This document shows, piece by piece, positions 25,073-37,789 of a DNA stretch of 64,000 nt (its first letter is position 1; each line of letters opens with the position of its first letter). The notes below the pieces were generated by a model that did not search any database, was not told the DNA's origin, and saw only the letters and a list, made by a program, of their open reading frames with translations. Made by a program: the position numbers and the translations under genes. The stretch lies in the NCBI GenBank assembly GCA_019671135.1, contig JAHRHY010000017.1:496001-560000 (forward strand), in the 5' to 3' direction. The DNA comes from Linnemannia hyalina (Eukaryota; Mortierellomycota; Mortierellomycetes; Mortierellales; Mortierellaceae).

Positions 25073-26738
25073 TTAGACCTGGGGCTGGATGCTGGCGGTG
25101 CGACGCATGTTCTCGCGACGAAGACGGATCTCGGAACGGGCCATGATCACAGTAATGATACCGGGGATGATAATCCAGGCAAAGATCACCAACCAGTTGA
25201 TCCACATCAGCTCGCGCAAGGATCCAAAGTAAATCGACCTCAAGCCACGAACACCATAAGTGAAGGGGAAGATCTTTCCGACGCGGAAGAAACCAGGCAT
25301 AATGTCCCAGTCCAAAATACCGCCTGAGGAGGTAAACATCAAGATCATGAGCATGGTGGCAGGACCCTGGAATCCGTCGACGGTCAAGAGGTGCGAGAGC
25401 AAGAAAAGGATGGACATGAAGGAGAGGCCGGTGAACCAGATAAAGGCGAATGCGATACCGCCGTTGAAGTGCTCAGACATTTGGTGGCCGTGGAGGACCT
25501 GGGGGGCCATCCAGATGAAGATGGTGTGGATGAGGGAGAATATGACGGCGACGGTGTTGCGGCCGAGGACGATGCGGATGGCGGGGAACTTGGGGATCTG
25601 GGAGGGCTTGCGGATGGGCTCGTTGGACTCGTTGCCGAAGGTTAAGACGCCGATGGTCTCGATGGTGTTGGGGAGGTACTTGCAGATACTGTAGACAGCG
25701 AGAAGACTTCCGATGTACTGGACGATGAACTATTAGGAGCAAATAAAAAGGAATAGATTGGTCAGTAAGTGTTCAGGGTGCATGTGTTCAGGGTGCATGT
25801 GTCTGTTGCACAAAAATGCTCGTGTTACGCTGCGAAATACTTACAACAACGTAGGTGGCAAAGTTCTGACCATAGACCAAAACGGGGTTCATAATAGTCT
25901 CGGTCAAGTGAATAGACTGGACCCAGAAAGTGGGGTGCAAGTTCTGGAGAAGAGTTTGGTTGGCGGGCGAGGTCAAGAGCTGTCTCTCAAAGGTCCTGGA
26001 CAAGGTCTCCATCGACTTGGACATGTACTTCTCGACGATCGAGTGGGTGGCGTAGCTGCGTCCCTGGTCAAAGACGTACTCCATATCAAGGGTCTTCAAA
26101 GTATCAGCAGTGGCGGGTCCAGTGGTGGTCGAGGGAGCAAAGCTCAAGAAGTTGTTGGAAAAGTTGGCAGGGATGTAAAGCAAGCCCCAGGCCCTGGCCT
26201 TCTCAACATGATCAATAAGCGAGTCGCGATCCCATTCAAGCTCGCTGGTCTTGTCGACCCAGGAGAAGACATGGTTGAGCGGGCCCTGAGGATCCATGAT
26301 CTGGTTCTGGATCGTAGTACCCATGGAGTTGTTGTGAGTGATAGTTTGGAAGAGCTGGGCGAGGGGGGCGGGGGTCTGGGAGTAGTCGAATCCCTTGTCG
26401 GCGTTGTAGAAAACAATCTCGACGTTCTTGACTCTGGACATGGGCGACCAAAGCGAGCCAAGGTAGAGCCAGATGTAGACGACCATGACAAAGGTGGTGG
26501 CAACCAAGAGGATCCAGGCGTTCTTCTTCATCAAGTGAGGGAGAACAAAGAACTGAGGCCAGGACTCCTCAGTGGACTGTGCTGGAGTAATCTCACCCAT
26601 CTCGGTTTCGGTGGTGGTGTCGACTTGGTGGACGGGTGTTGTGGAGGAAGAAGAAGAGTTGCGGGCGGTCTGGGGACCGGTCTCAAGAGGGACCATGGAA
26701 AACTGTTGTGGTTGTTGCGCGTCTTTCTCTGTGGACAT
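25073..26738 (-). CDS. DUF3533 membrane protein, SNG1-like
   Basis: 516 aa, two exons (minus) 26738-25845 and 25729-25073, joined in phase 0. A disordered N-terminus (~65 residues) leads to a first membrane helix (WILLVATTFVMVVYIWLYLG, ~72-91) and then a ~200-residue lumenal or extracellular region. A C-terminal block of five or so hydrophobic segments follows, with GPATMLMILMFTSSGGILDW and PFTYGVRGLRSIYFG. This one-plus-five topology and the sequence fit the fungal DUF3533 family, which includes yeast SNG1 (nitrosoguanidine resistance). It resembles the membrane half of ABC-2 exporters but has no ATPase. Molecular function is unknown. Confidence 0.82.
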
Positions 26739-26945
26739 TGTCGATTATGTTTGTTGTTTGGTTGATTGCGAAGAGGGGTATAGGTGATGTGGAGTGGAGT
26801 TGTGACGAATGTGTAATAGGGTATGCAAGGGTTAATTGATAAGGTAGAGTATTAATGTGCAAAAGAGAGGCACAGAAAAGAGAGAGAGGAGATGCAGAGA
26901 GTAATGAAGAAGAAAATATCTGCAACGATGGGATGGGAAAGTGTG

Positions 26946-26956
26946 CCTTATATACC
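26946..26956 (-). promoter_or_regulatory. TATA box of the DUF3533 gene
   Basis: On the minus strand the sequence reads GGGTATATAAGG about 210 bases before the ATG at 26738. Good match to a TATA element at a plausible distance. Confidence 0.4.
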
Positions 26957-27886
26957 CTGGTGGGGGAAAATGGTTAAACGGGTGCACCGGGGTTGATCAG
27001 AAACACTAACGACCAATTTGTCAGTCAGTCAGAGCAGAGAGCAGAAAAAAAATAGAAAAAAGTATCTTTACATTTCAATACGGCTCATGTTTTTGCCCTC
27101 CTTGTATGTCATTGTTGACCAATTGAATATCAGACGAAGGAGGCTCAATTGTATGCCCGCAGGGACATCTCGCGGGCTTTAATGCCAATAAGCAACAATC
27201 TCAGGCTGAAAAAAGGCCCTTTTGTTTCTTCACACGTAATGTGCCCAGTGCCATTTCAGGCTGGTGTCTGTTGGACTTTTCTCTATTCTCAAAATATTTT
27301 TTTTCTCTCTGTCTCCCTCTCAGAGTCTCAGCCAAAAATGGATTTCATTTTGCACTACGATCAACCGGCTATTCAAATGGAAGAAAACCTTAATTCTTTA
27401 CCTGCCGTATGACATCGATATCTTTTGTTGATTCTCCGGTGCTCGGTAACTCACACTGCCGGACGGCCGTTGCTCGTCTCTGACTCTGACGCTAACGAAT
27501 TTTTTTTCTTCTTTCACTGAACGGATACCCTGGCATATTCCCACCCTCAATTCTTCATTCCTCTGCTTTGCTAGCGCCTTCTTCAACCAAACGCCTGATT
27601 CACCTCGCCTTTCGCTCACCTCACTCCGCAAAGACGGATAGAAAAAAAAGGTAAGACAGCTGTCCATCAGCTGTCTGGATTTCCTTTTTCTTCTTCCCAC
27701 CTTCATCTGCGTCTTCTTTCTGCCGGCTAACCGTATCTTCGATTCTTCCTACTGGTGCCCATCATGTTCCATGCACGGCATGTGTAAACAATGCAATACA
27801 AAATGCTATATCCACAGCTCATAATTGTTTCTGTTTTCTCATAAACACTGTCAACAAAGCCGAGATTTCAAGGCTCTGATTACACC
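26957..27886. other. Gene-free stretch upstream of DUF3533 gene
   Basis: First part of a 5.6 kb gap between divergent genes. Mixed composition with C/T-rich blocks near 27300 and 27640-27720. Short open frames show no domain or coding signature. Confidence 0.35.
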
Positions 27887-28130
27887 ATGGGTCGGCTGCA
27901 TTGTTGCATGCTTTTGTTGTCGTTTTTGTTATTTGTAGACTGTAGCTCAACCCAGGAACACATGTCTCTCTCTACTCTACTCAACTACTCCAATCAGGTA
28001 AAGCCATGAACCCCATTTAAAGCAATAGCAACATGCAATTGTCAGACCCTCATGCTACTTCCTACAGGCTATCAGTAGGAATGCGGCTTCCAATGATCAT
28101 TCTTTTCTGCGGAGCAATTTCTTGTTTTGA
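27887..28130 (+). CDS. Candidate small secreted peptide, two exons (57 aa)
   Basis: Not recognised by family. ATG at 27887 is in excellent context (CACCATGG). Exon 1 (27887-27997) encodes a signal-peptide-like start: MGRLHC, then the hydrophobic core CMLLLSFLLFV, then DCSSTQ as a possible cleavage zone. It ends in CAG/GTAAAG. A 70-nt intron ends TTCCTACAG, and exon 2 (28068-28130) continues in phase 0 to a TGA. The mature part would be about 30-35 residues, rich in Ser and Asn. The intron is a little shorter than others here (84 nt or more). Chance assembly is possible; there is no homology evidence. Confidence 0.3.
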
Positions 28131-31100
28131 TATTGCTCTCTAATATGGGATGGTATCAAGAGGCTATATATTGTACAGCGGAACTAAGATATCGCGAACA
28201 GAGATGGAAGTGGCGCCTATTGTGTCGAAATGGAGGATTATGAGATTGCATAGCAATTTTAACAGCATGGACATTGAGTCCATGGAATAGAATGGTCCAC
28301 ATCATGTTTCTTCATCGGTGTATCCATTGTTCCTCCGTTGAAACCACTTGAACCAAGGGAAGTCATTCTAGCGCCTTCTATCGGTTCAACCCCTGTTTCG
28401 TTTCCATGCGAGTGCATGCCAACAGGTTTTAGGGGGATGGGTACGCGAGATGACAGAAAAAGGAAATTGTAAGCACGGCAAAGTAAATACGCGAACCTGG
28501 TTTTACTTTGTTTCTCCTTAGTTATCCAAGTGGACGACATGATAAGAAAGGCAGATCGTTCTCCCTCGGCGTCGCAAATGCTTATTTTCGATTTTACTGA
28601 TTTGCCCGATCATATCTACTTTTGGTTTACGTACGGAGTTGAAATCCGTGCACTGTTGTACGTTGATTCGTTGATTTTCGTTTCGTTCAATTACATGTTT
28701 TTTTTGCAGAGCCCTGATAATGTTTCTCTAATTGAATTGACGTGCGCTAAGCTTGGTATATGAGAATCTTTCACATGTCAAGGAGGAGGAGGATGAATTG
28801 TTATGGAACCAGGTTTTATGCTGAAGAAAGAGCTTTTTTTCCTGGGGAGATAAGTTGGATCGACATTAACAATGGCTATCATTACATACACACACACAAA
28901 AAAGGTTCATTAGATGCGCTAGGACCCGCTTTGTCAAAGCGCCACTATCAGGACGCACACAGCAGGACTGGCTGGTGATGGTCAATCGCCACCACCTATC
29001 TTCGTTCCTGAATCATTTCTCTCTTTTCCTCACTACTCAACCTACATCGTCAGATTTCTCCACTCCTAGCGATATTTTTTTTCCTTTGAGCATTTCACAT
29101 TGGTCAGCACTTCTGCAAGAGACTGGTTGTAATATGGTGTGTTTGGGGGAATGAGGTGATGTGTAACTTGTATCTTGTGCCTTTGTGCCGCATCACCCTT
29201 GTCCCCTCTTCCCATTGCGTCTTTCCTTTCTATTCTCTGACCCTTATGTTTGTGCGCAACCTTCTGGCATGGTAGCGAGCATGCAAGGCAGTAACGAGCG
29301 AATGAGTTGCACAAGGCGATCACTCCCTCCTTCCCTTCCGTTCCCCCTTTTGTATTCTCCGCGGTGAGGGGAAAACAAACAGATAGGAATCGTCATGTCC
29401 AGACCAACGAACAGAGCAAACAAATCGCCCCTCTTTTTTTTGCCTTGTTTGCACCTCCACACCAGTGGAGAAAATGTCGAATTGTTTTCTTCCGTCCCGC
29501 ACGCTCTTTTTCAGTTCTTCCCGCTTCTCCCTCTCCTCCACGAAGTTGCTCTTCCGCTAGTCCAAAAGCGTTGACAACAACAACAAGAATATCTTTCTTC
29601 CTTCCTTCTTCTCCACAAGTTGTGTCGCTGTGAGAAAATGGAGAGGAGATATTTTTTTCTTTCAAGTTCAGAGTCTGGCGAGATCTTCGTCCCCTTTCTC
29701 CACGGCTCATTTTCAAATGCAAATGCTATAAATGACGAACAGAAAAGTCCGTCGTCCATTTTTCTATGGAAGGTTGTTGTTACTGTTCTTATGAAACTCA
29801 CGCCATGTCAGCCAGCCAAAGGGGTCAGATATCCAATTCAAAGGCCGGGAAGAGGAGAGGGGGGCTGGAGAAGTCGGAAACACGCGCTATTCTTTTTTTA
29901 TCATATTCGAAACACTCTTCTCTGCCATAATGGCGATTATGCCGAGTAGCGAGCGAGGAAAACAATAACGACATGCGGAAAATAGATAGAAAATGCAAAA
30001 AGGAGAGTAAAAAGACGATATCGAGGCAGATATCTGTCTCGCCTTATGAGCAGAATAGAATAGGCAGGCGGGTTTGCGCATGATGGGCCATGCTACTGTA
30101 CATCCTTGCATCCTTATATCCTCAACATCCCCATCGTCTTTCCCTATCACGGCACAAAAACGGCCAATGTCGTAACTAGACGTGACCATGACCATGTACC
30201 ATTGATAATGGACCAAGGACCATTTGATCAGCGTATTTTTGCTAGTTGCAGCATGCACGAAGCAACCAAATAAGCTGCATTGTTGGATTGGGGAAGCGGA
30301 GGAAGAGGTTGGACCGCGCGGGATGGAGGCGATTGCGGCACACAGACGACTTTTCCTCTTTCCTTCCTCTTTGTCGTCATGGTGCAATGAAGCGCAACCA
30401 CAAAAAATATCCCGTTGGGACTCTGAACTCGGTCCTTTTCTCTCATTCTATTCCTACTTTTTTTTACCGCTTTGGTTTTGGCAGGAAAAGAAAACGTGCT
30501 TCGCCAGTCCACAAAGTGCTTGCCAAGGGTTTTTGCTAAAAAAGAAAACTAGTCCGCTCTAGAGGAGAGAAGCTTTGTTCGTTCGTATCTCGTCGGGACA
30601 CTCACAGATAGACGCAGCATAACGAAACGAAATGGGTTGGAAGAAGGACAAAACGTTTTTTTCGGCCAGTCTTCCCTGCGTAAACAAACAAGCACAGAAA
30701 CGTAAATAAAAAAGCATTGGGGTAAAGCGTGTATCTGAACAATGGCCACTTCATGCGTATTCATTGGCTAGATTTTTTTTATGTTCGTACTCTATGCGTT
30801 GGCAAGCTTCCCAAGCCAAGAGTCGTTCCTTCTAGCTTAGTCGGATGATAGCAAAGAGGGCCGCTTAGCAAGGCAACATCCAGGTTGGAAGGAGGGTCGT
30901 GTTAAAATGAATAAGGGTGACAAAAATATCAGAGTTGGGGGAATGGGGATGATGAGCATGAGGATTAATGCTCATTTCTCTTGCCAAGCTGGAGACCTTG
31001 TCTCTACAAAATAAAGAGCAAAGCAGTAACCTTTTTTTTTTTTTTGCAATTTTCATGAGCAATTGACACTTGCCGCGTAGAAAAACAGCATGCCTATCGA

Positions 31101-32332
31101 TCAACCATGGGGTTGTGAGTATGTGTGCCAATAAGCAAGGTATCTGGTAAGACACCACGTTACGCAGCATGGCATGGATGGGGTGGGGAGGATTGACGAA
31201 TGGGGCGCTACCACAGGTGAGGCAGGCATAAGAAAAGCAAGTGTCAAGGTCAGTCTGCAAGGATGACAACACGTCAGTTCTACTCTTGCAACAGATGCGA
31301 GTCCGACATTCAAATTTTTTTTGGTTGCACTTTCATGTGTCTGTGTGTCTGAATGTGTTTCTCACTTATCGCTTCAATTCTCCCATCGTGTTTCGTGCTG
31401 GCTTCTTCTTCACACTATTCCCTTTTCTCCCTCTCTCCTTCAATTCTCCCTTCCTTTCTCCTCTTTCTCTTCTCTTATAAGACCTCGCCGTCCTCCTCTT
31501 TTGTCCCCCCAAACCCCCTCCTTTCCCCCTTCACCACCTTTATTGCCAAAGCCGTAGCCCCGTCCACAAAGCGAGCCTCGCTCTCTTCCTGGTGTGTGTT
31601 ATTTCCTTTCTTCCCTCCTCCTTCCCTCTCATCACTCACTTCCGTTCCTCGTTGTCTTCCACCCCACCACCTTTCTTCCCTCTCACACCCGTCATTGACC
31701 GACATCACCCTCTTTCTTTTCTCACTCCTTTTGTGCCATTTACAACCGCGAGAGAGCGATCATTGCGACTGCAGTCAACTCCACAATCCCTAATCCCTCG
31801 ATTCGACAACCCATTCCCATTTTCCACATTCTCTTCCCTTCTTCCCCTTTCTCAACCCTTGCATTTCCTTCTACCAACAACCCCCTTTTTGTGCGTCCTC
31901 GCCTCGGTTCCACTTTTAATCTAGTCTGTGCAGAAAATAATAACAAACAGAGCAACAAACAACTACACCGCCCCATCCCATTGCAGTCTAGCAGACATAA
32001 GAGAGGAGCTGTTCCTTTACTCGCCCTTGTTTAAATTTCGATTGGCTGATGTGATTGCTTTCCTTCTTGACACTTCCCACTTTAATATCTATCACTTCTG
32101 TTACTACAGTCCGTCCTCACCCCATTTTATCAATTGCCAGGCTTTTTCTTCTTTTGCAACCGATCCTTATCCTCACTCACTCACTCACTCACATCTGTCT
32201 CACTCTCTGTCTGTCTCTAACCACTGATTAATATATTCTTCTCTTTAACATATCCACAAACAGGGCATTCACACATACTCGTACACACTCACTACCCCTT
32301 TTTCATCCTTCTACACAACCACCGCAACAGAC
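28131..32332. other. Gene-free stretch upstream of the MIT-like gene
   Basis: 4.2 kb with no supported gene. Contains strong C/T-rich blocks at 29300-29620 and 31370-31920, T/A homopolymers (for example a T-run at 31031-31045) and CACT repeats near 32170-32200. The right-hand end is the pyrimidine-rich promoter/5' UTR of the gene starting at 32333. Confidence 0.4.
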
Positions 32333-35300
32333 ATGAACCCCTTCTCGGTCGTGTCACACATCCAATCCAACCTCCCTTCGCTCTCAACCGCCCTCCTCCA
32401 GCGAAGGAAGTCCGCCGTCGTCAACGTTGTCGTCCAATCTAGTCCTCTTACCAAGACTGCGCCTTCAACCACTACTACCACCACCACCACCACCACCACT
32501 CGCACACACCCTCTCTCTCCCCATGGTCCCACCTCAACCACAACCACAACCATCGTCGAAGAGCAGAACGAAGAGCAGGAGCTGACTGAACAGGCACCAG
32601 CTGCAATTGTCGCTTCCGTCCCCAACAAACCCAGAAACAACCCGCAGGCCATCATCGGTAACTTTGATGGTGCAACCGAGGCTGAAATGGAGGCTAAAAT
32701 CGAACCCGCGATGGTGAATTTCAGCACAGACCTGGGCTCCAAGAACTTGAACCGACATAGCATCCACATCATGCCGGTCTCCACCCCTCCTGTTGTTGCG
32801 GAGGAGAAGAACCTGCAGCGCATTGCCCTTCGTCGACACACCTCGTTCCCTACCCCCAACACCGTCCAAAGCTCTCCCGCCAACGACAGCAATGGTCTGC
32901 CTGAAAGGGCAGCCTCGCTCGATGGTTATGACCGTGCCAAGGTCCTGAAGTCCTCACCCTCCGATGCTGTCCAGGCTACGACCATGATTAGCCAACCCAG
33001 ACGTTCCCACCTTAGGCACAACCGATCTTCGTCTCTCCCTCTTTCACTTGTCGCTTCTGCCCAATCCCCTCGTTCGCCAGCCACAGTACCCACTCCCCAT
33101 GCGCCAGCTTCGTTGCTGTCTAATATACCCGCTGTAGATTCCTCAATGGTGGAGAGCGAGGACGATAGCGAGGAGGATTCTGAGGACACTGTTGAGGACT
33201 CTGAAGAAGACTCTGAGGAAGACGGAGCTGAAGAACACCCGGGGGATCAAGACCAATCGAACCAGCCCCGGTCTCAATTCGGATCTGTCAGCGATCTTGC
33301 TGGTGCTGTTGCTGCCCCAGCATTGGCTGCCGCAACTCTTGGCAAGGAAGCCGTCATTATCACCCCTCCAGCCTCGCCCTCCCTCAACGCTGCTGCCACC
33401 GCTGCCAAGGCACCGACCACTGTTCCTGCCCGTGCCCCTGCCCCCATTGTTGTTGCCCCTGCTCTTCCTTCACCTCCTACTTCTTCTCCTCCCTCCCCAT
33501 CTCCCAGAAAGACAACTTTCACATCCTCCACCCCTGCACCGATTATGGCTGTCTCTCACCAAAACTCTCCAAGCATACCACCATCATCTCCCATCCACTC
33601 TGTCACCTACGTTTCCCCTACCACTTCCTCGACCACCACCACCTCGAAAACCACCACTACAACTACTACCACTTCAACAGCAACTGCATCCCCTCCTTCG
33701 GCTGCATCAGTTCCATCGCCCGTCTCAATAGTAACTCCTTCGATCCCTTCGACTCTCTCGACCCCTCCTTCAGCACCCACTCCTGTCACCACAGCTGCAG
33801 CGGCCACACCTCCTGCTTCCTCCCCATCGACAGCCTCTTCATTCCTCTCAGCATGGCAGGGCCGGTCCCGCGCCATGATGCCCACGATACCCCGCCCATC
33901 GCCCATGATGCCCTTCCGTGCCGCACGCAAGGTCGTCAGCTCTGTGACGACAGCAGGTACTGGCCTCTTGCCCACCAAGGAGCAGCTGAACTCGATCCCT
34001 GTTGCGGGTCGTATTCTGAGCCACCCAGTGATGGACTCGACCTTGTCCTACATTGCGGAGAAGGCTTCAGAGCGAGGCATCGACTTCCACGCCTTGACGG
34101 GCGGTATCGACCCCAAGAAGTTGATCCGACCTGAGGATGTTCCTTACCGCAAACTGAACAAGACCATGATCCACCAGGCCATGACTCTTTCTGTCCTTGC
34201 TGTCCAGAAGGAGGAGTTGTCCAAGGCTATGGATGATGAGGATGGTGATGATGCCTTTGAGCTCTACTTGGCTGCTGTTAATACTCTGATGCACTCTCTG
34301 CCTTGTAAGAACCTTGTTTATTTTTGCGCCTTTTGTTTTGTATGAATATTTTTGACTGTGCCCAATTTTCAACTAACCTCTGAACCCTTATTTTTCTTCG
34401 ATAGTCGAAACATGTGATCCACTTCGCCGGGAAGCCCTTGAGACCCAGCTCCGCTCCTTCCTTGACCAGCTCTGTCAAAAGGACGACCTCATTGAGACTG
34501 GAAGCACTCCCAAAAGGCTGCGTCGTCGTCGCAGGAGAAGACATCGTCAGCACCATGACCAAGCCACATCCTTGATCCATCAGCACACTCAAGAGACTAC
34601 CGCTGAGCCCACGACCTCCCAGGGCCACCAGCGCCGTCAGCAGATCCGCCAAAAGAACTTGCAGCGGGAACAGCACATCAAGCAACAGCAGCTGATGGTG
34701 CAGCAGCAAGCCTTGGAGAAACAACAGCAGCATGAGCAGAAGGAGAAGAGGCGACAGGACAAGAAGATTGCCGCTGCCATGGCTGCCGCCGCTGCCTCTC
34801 AGAAGCAGCAGCCTGGCAAAGCGTCTGCGCCCGCCCAACAGGACCGCTCTGCCGCTAAGAAGAGCAGTAAGCGCTCGTCGCACTCTCGTCGTCGTCAGGC
34901 TGCACAGTATGCTCAGCATCCTCATGAGGGTTATGATGACCAGAACAACAACAATGGAGGCGGCTTGGGAGATACGATTATTTCGACCGCTGTCCATTCG
35001 GCCATCCGCCTTAAGCAGTCGCCTATCCCCGATGTCGTCAAGTCGTGCCTCCGCACCTCCAAGACCATCTTCAACAAAGTTGACGAGCGATTCCATCTGC
35101 AAGACAAGGCCTGGGAGCTGTCCAAGAACTCGATCGAGAAGGCCATGGAGCTCGATGAGCAATATGCGATCCACGAGGTCGTCACCGAGACTGTCTTTGC
35201 CACCCTCACGGGTTTGGTCAAGGCCGGGATCGCTTATAAGGAGTCGCCCAGCTATACTGCCGTCCGTGCCGCTGCATCTGAGAACAGTAAGATTGAGGCC

Positions 35301-35918
35301 GCTCCGCCAGTGCAGGTCTTGGAGTCTGCTACTTCGTCGAGGTCACTTCACCCCCAGGGCGCTCAGCTGTCTTCCAAGAGGTCCTCCAAGTCCAAGAAGG
35401 CTGCCGCTGCACTGAAGGAGAAAGAGAAGGCTGCTGCTGCCGCCGCCGCTGCTGCTGCCTCCAGGTCGTCGATCACTTCTCGATGGACCCGTCGTCCCCA
35501 GAGCGTGGTGGTCGAGAGCGAGGCCAGCTCGGACTCCGAGCAGGATTCGGACGACAGTGATTCGGATTCGGACTCGGACTCTGAAGTCGAACAGCAGAAA
35601 ACGAACAAGACCTATAAGAACAAGCTTGCTTCGTCTTCTGCCTCGTCGTCTTCGTCTGCCTTCTCATCTGGATCATCCTCTTGTTCGTCCACAGCTGGCT
35701 CTGGGGCTGAGAACGACTCGGATTCGGATTCGGACAACGAGACCGTCGAGTTGAACCACGAGACCTTGCGGCCCTCATCCATCTCACGAGGTGGCTATAG
35801 ACACAGGGATACCTCTAAGCTGCCTCCTCCCCCACCTTACTCGGAACAGGTCCGCGAGAAGATTGATATGTTTATGGCGCTCAAGGGCGCTGCCTCCCTC
35901 CTGGTCGGCAGCCTTTAA
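32333..35918 (+). CDS. Large low-complexity protein with an MIT-like helical segment
   Basis: 1161 aa, exons 32333-34304 and 34405-35918. No family recognised as a whole. The first ~540 residues are Ser/Thr/Pro/Ala-rich with an acidic stretch (~265-305). A folded-looking block follows: KEQLNSIPVAGRILSHPVMD, then from about residue 610 helices with the AxxL...AxxxD...DAFELYLAAVNTLMHSL pattern. This pattern resembles MIT domains, which bind ESCRT-III tails; this is my inference, not an established hit. The intron falls inside that segment. Next come an Arg/Gln-rich helical stretch, a second conserved-looking block (VHSAIRLKQSPIPDVVKSCL to about VKAGIAYKESPSY) and acidic Ser/Asp repeats. A cytoplasmic membrane-trafficking adaptor is plausible. 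Confidence 0.75.
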
Positions 35919-36286
35919 AACCTCAAGTTGTTCGTTAGAAAATACCATATCACCATTTATAACATGAACATAAACAAAAACAGGCATTCTAGCATTCCAT
36001 CCTAGCTTAGACGAGTTAAAAATATACATATTTTTGTGCACAAATAATACTCTTGGATTTTGGAGACAAAAGAAGCCAATGGCTTATTGGTGGCGTCCGC
36101 TCTCTGATTGGTCATCACTTTACCACGTATCAGGCTCTAACTTTGTTACGCATGAAATCCACCCCGCACAAAACGCATGACAAAAAAAACCTTTTGCACC
36201 TTTTTTTCATTACTTCCTTTCCTTTCTTCCCTTCATTCCCCACCCCATCCCTCCCTCTATCTTCACACTTCTTAATCCTCGGAAAG
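35919..36286. other. Intergenic: MIT-like gene to Hsp70-like gene
   Basis: Short spacer with the 3' flank of the upstream gene and a C/T-rich leader (36205-36275) just before the ATG at 36287. No gene seen. Confidence 0.45.
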
Positions 36287-37748
36287 ATGATACCTCGCAG
36301 ATCATGCTGGGCATTAGTCTGTCTCGTTGTACTCCTGTTCTCCACCCTCTGCACCGTCACTGCAGATAATTGCCACTACGATCATGAGCTGCGCGCCGTG
36401 ACGCCTGCCACCACTGAATTGACCATCTCGGACCCCAACGTCAAGAGCCACTATGTCGAGATGCCCAATAACTGCTATCCAACAGGACAAGAATACGGAA
36501 CCGTGTTAGCAATTGGTACGAGGGGCATATACAGCTAATGGCACGGAACATGCATCGTGTCGACAAATGTCATTTAATTGACCCTTATATTTTCTTTACA
36601 AAAACGGTGTAGATGTCGGAGCATTATATACGACTGCAGGGTACAATGCCAAGGATGGGGAGTTCACATTGGTCAGGAATGAACATGGAGATACCAAAAC
36701 CCCAAACGTCATCGCCTCCCTCCCTACCAACGACAACACCACCGTCATCACCACTATGGTCCGGCATATGCGAGAACTGACAGAGGCGCAGATCGGGAAC
36801 GACACCAAGATCACAAATATCGTGCTTGTGGTTCCAGGAGGATTTGATTATTTTCAGAAGCGGGTGGTCCAGCAAGCTGTTGAGGTTGCGGAGGAGAAGA
36901 CAAGATTGAAGGTCTTGAGGGTGCTGGGTCGTCATATTGCTGGGTCGATGGCGTACGGGTTCGATAATGAGTTTATTTATGGAGAGAATGGTATCAGACA
37001 GCCTGATGTGCGGGAACTGGTGGCTGTGAATCTGGAGGAGACGGGGTTTGATGTGGGACTGTGGGAGCTTGATAGTGGGGTTTACGATAATATGGGACTA
37101 ATTGAGAGACGAGGTGGTGGTGGGTTTGGTGAGGTGGCTGCTGATCGAGCGGTGATGGAGGGGATTGTGGATATGTTTTTGAGGGGACCGAAAGGGTCTT
37201 TCAGTGCGGAGGAAGAGGTTGAGATCCGGCAGCCGCAAAAGGCGATCTTGGGCGATGAGATTTCGATGGGACGACTCAGGAGGGAGGTGACCAAGGTGAA
37301 CAATGTGTTCTCGGCGTCATCGTTCCACATCCAACCGGTTACCGACACGACTCTTGATATTTCGAGTCACCACACAGTACGCATCGAAATCGACTCCTTC
37401 TTTGACGACCGCGACCTTTCCTTATCATTGAACCTCCCCCAATGGCAAGACCTGCGCTCTCGCTCGCTCACATCAATACTCGACACCATAGACGAAGTCC
37501 TGGAAAAGTCCGAGGTCATCGACGACTATGCCAAGGGGACGATGAAACCACTCGACAAGAGCGAAGTCGACCATGTGCTAGTAATGGGCTCTTCCACGCG
37601 GATCCCCGAGGCAATCCAGTTGATCGAACGGCACTTTCGAGGGCGGTTGAGTGTACCCCTGACGATCGAACCGGTATTTCTGGGTGTGCGGGGGGCGGCG
37701 AAGCATGCGCGGGACTTTGAAAGTCAGGTTGAGTGTCTTCTCTTGTAA
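36287..37748 (+). CDS. Secretory-pathway Hsp70-like protein with degenerate ATPase domain
   Basis: 454 aa, exons 36287-36515 and 36613-37748. Residues 1-26 form a signal peptide (RR, hydrophobic core, then TVTA/DNC). The rest follows the BiP/Hsp70 nucleotide-binding domain: AIDVGALYTTAGYN at phosphate-1, IVLVVPGGFDYFQKR, VLGRHIAGSMAYGFD, LRREVTKVNN, VRIEIDSFFDD and VLVMGSSTRIP. Key ATPase residues are lost. The phosphate-1 DLGTT is DVGAL, the phosphate-2 DLGGGTFDV is NLEETGFDV, and about 60 residues of subdomain IB including the catalytic-Lys region are missing. There is no substrate-binding domain and no ER-retention tail. It is therefore a pseudo-chaperone rather than a working BiP. The stop may be bypassed by splicing into the partial duplicate downstream; see findings. 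Confidence 0.82.
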
Positions 37749-37789
37749 GCAAAAGACGCGTTGCGGAATAAACTAGCGGTTGATAATAG

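Noticed and set aside
25758..26765. 335-codon plus-strand open frame
   Set aside because: Exact antisense shadow of the DUF3533 gene, which has membrane segments, a correct intron and a good start. The plus frame is Gly/Val/Leu-rich with no domain.
28379..28395. GGTTCAACCCC, a pol III B-box-like string
   Set aside because: Flanking bases do not pair as a T-stem, and no A box or acceptor stem is found.
34278..35174. 298-codon minus-strand open frame
   Set aside because: Antisense shadow of the second exon of the MIT-like gene; Leu-rich only because the sense strand is Gln/Lys-rich.
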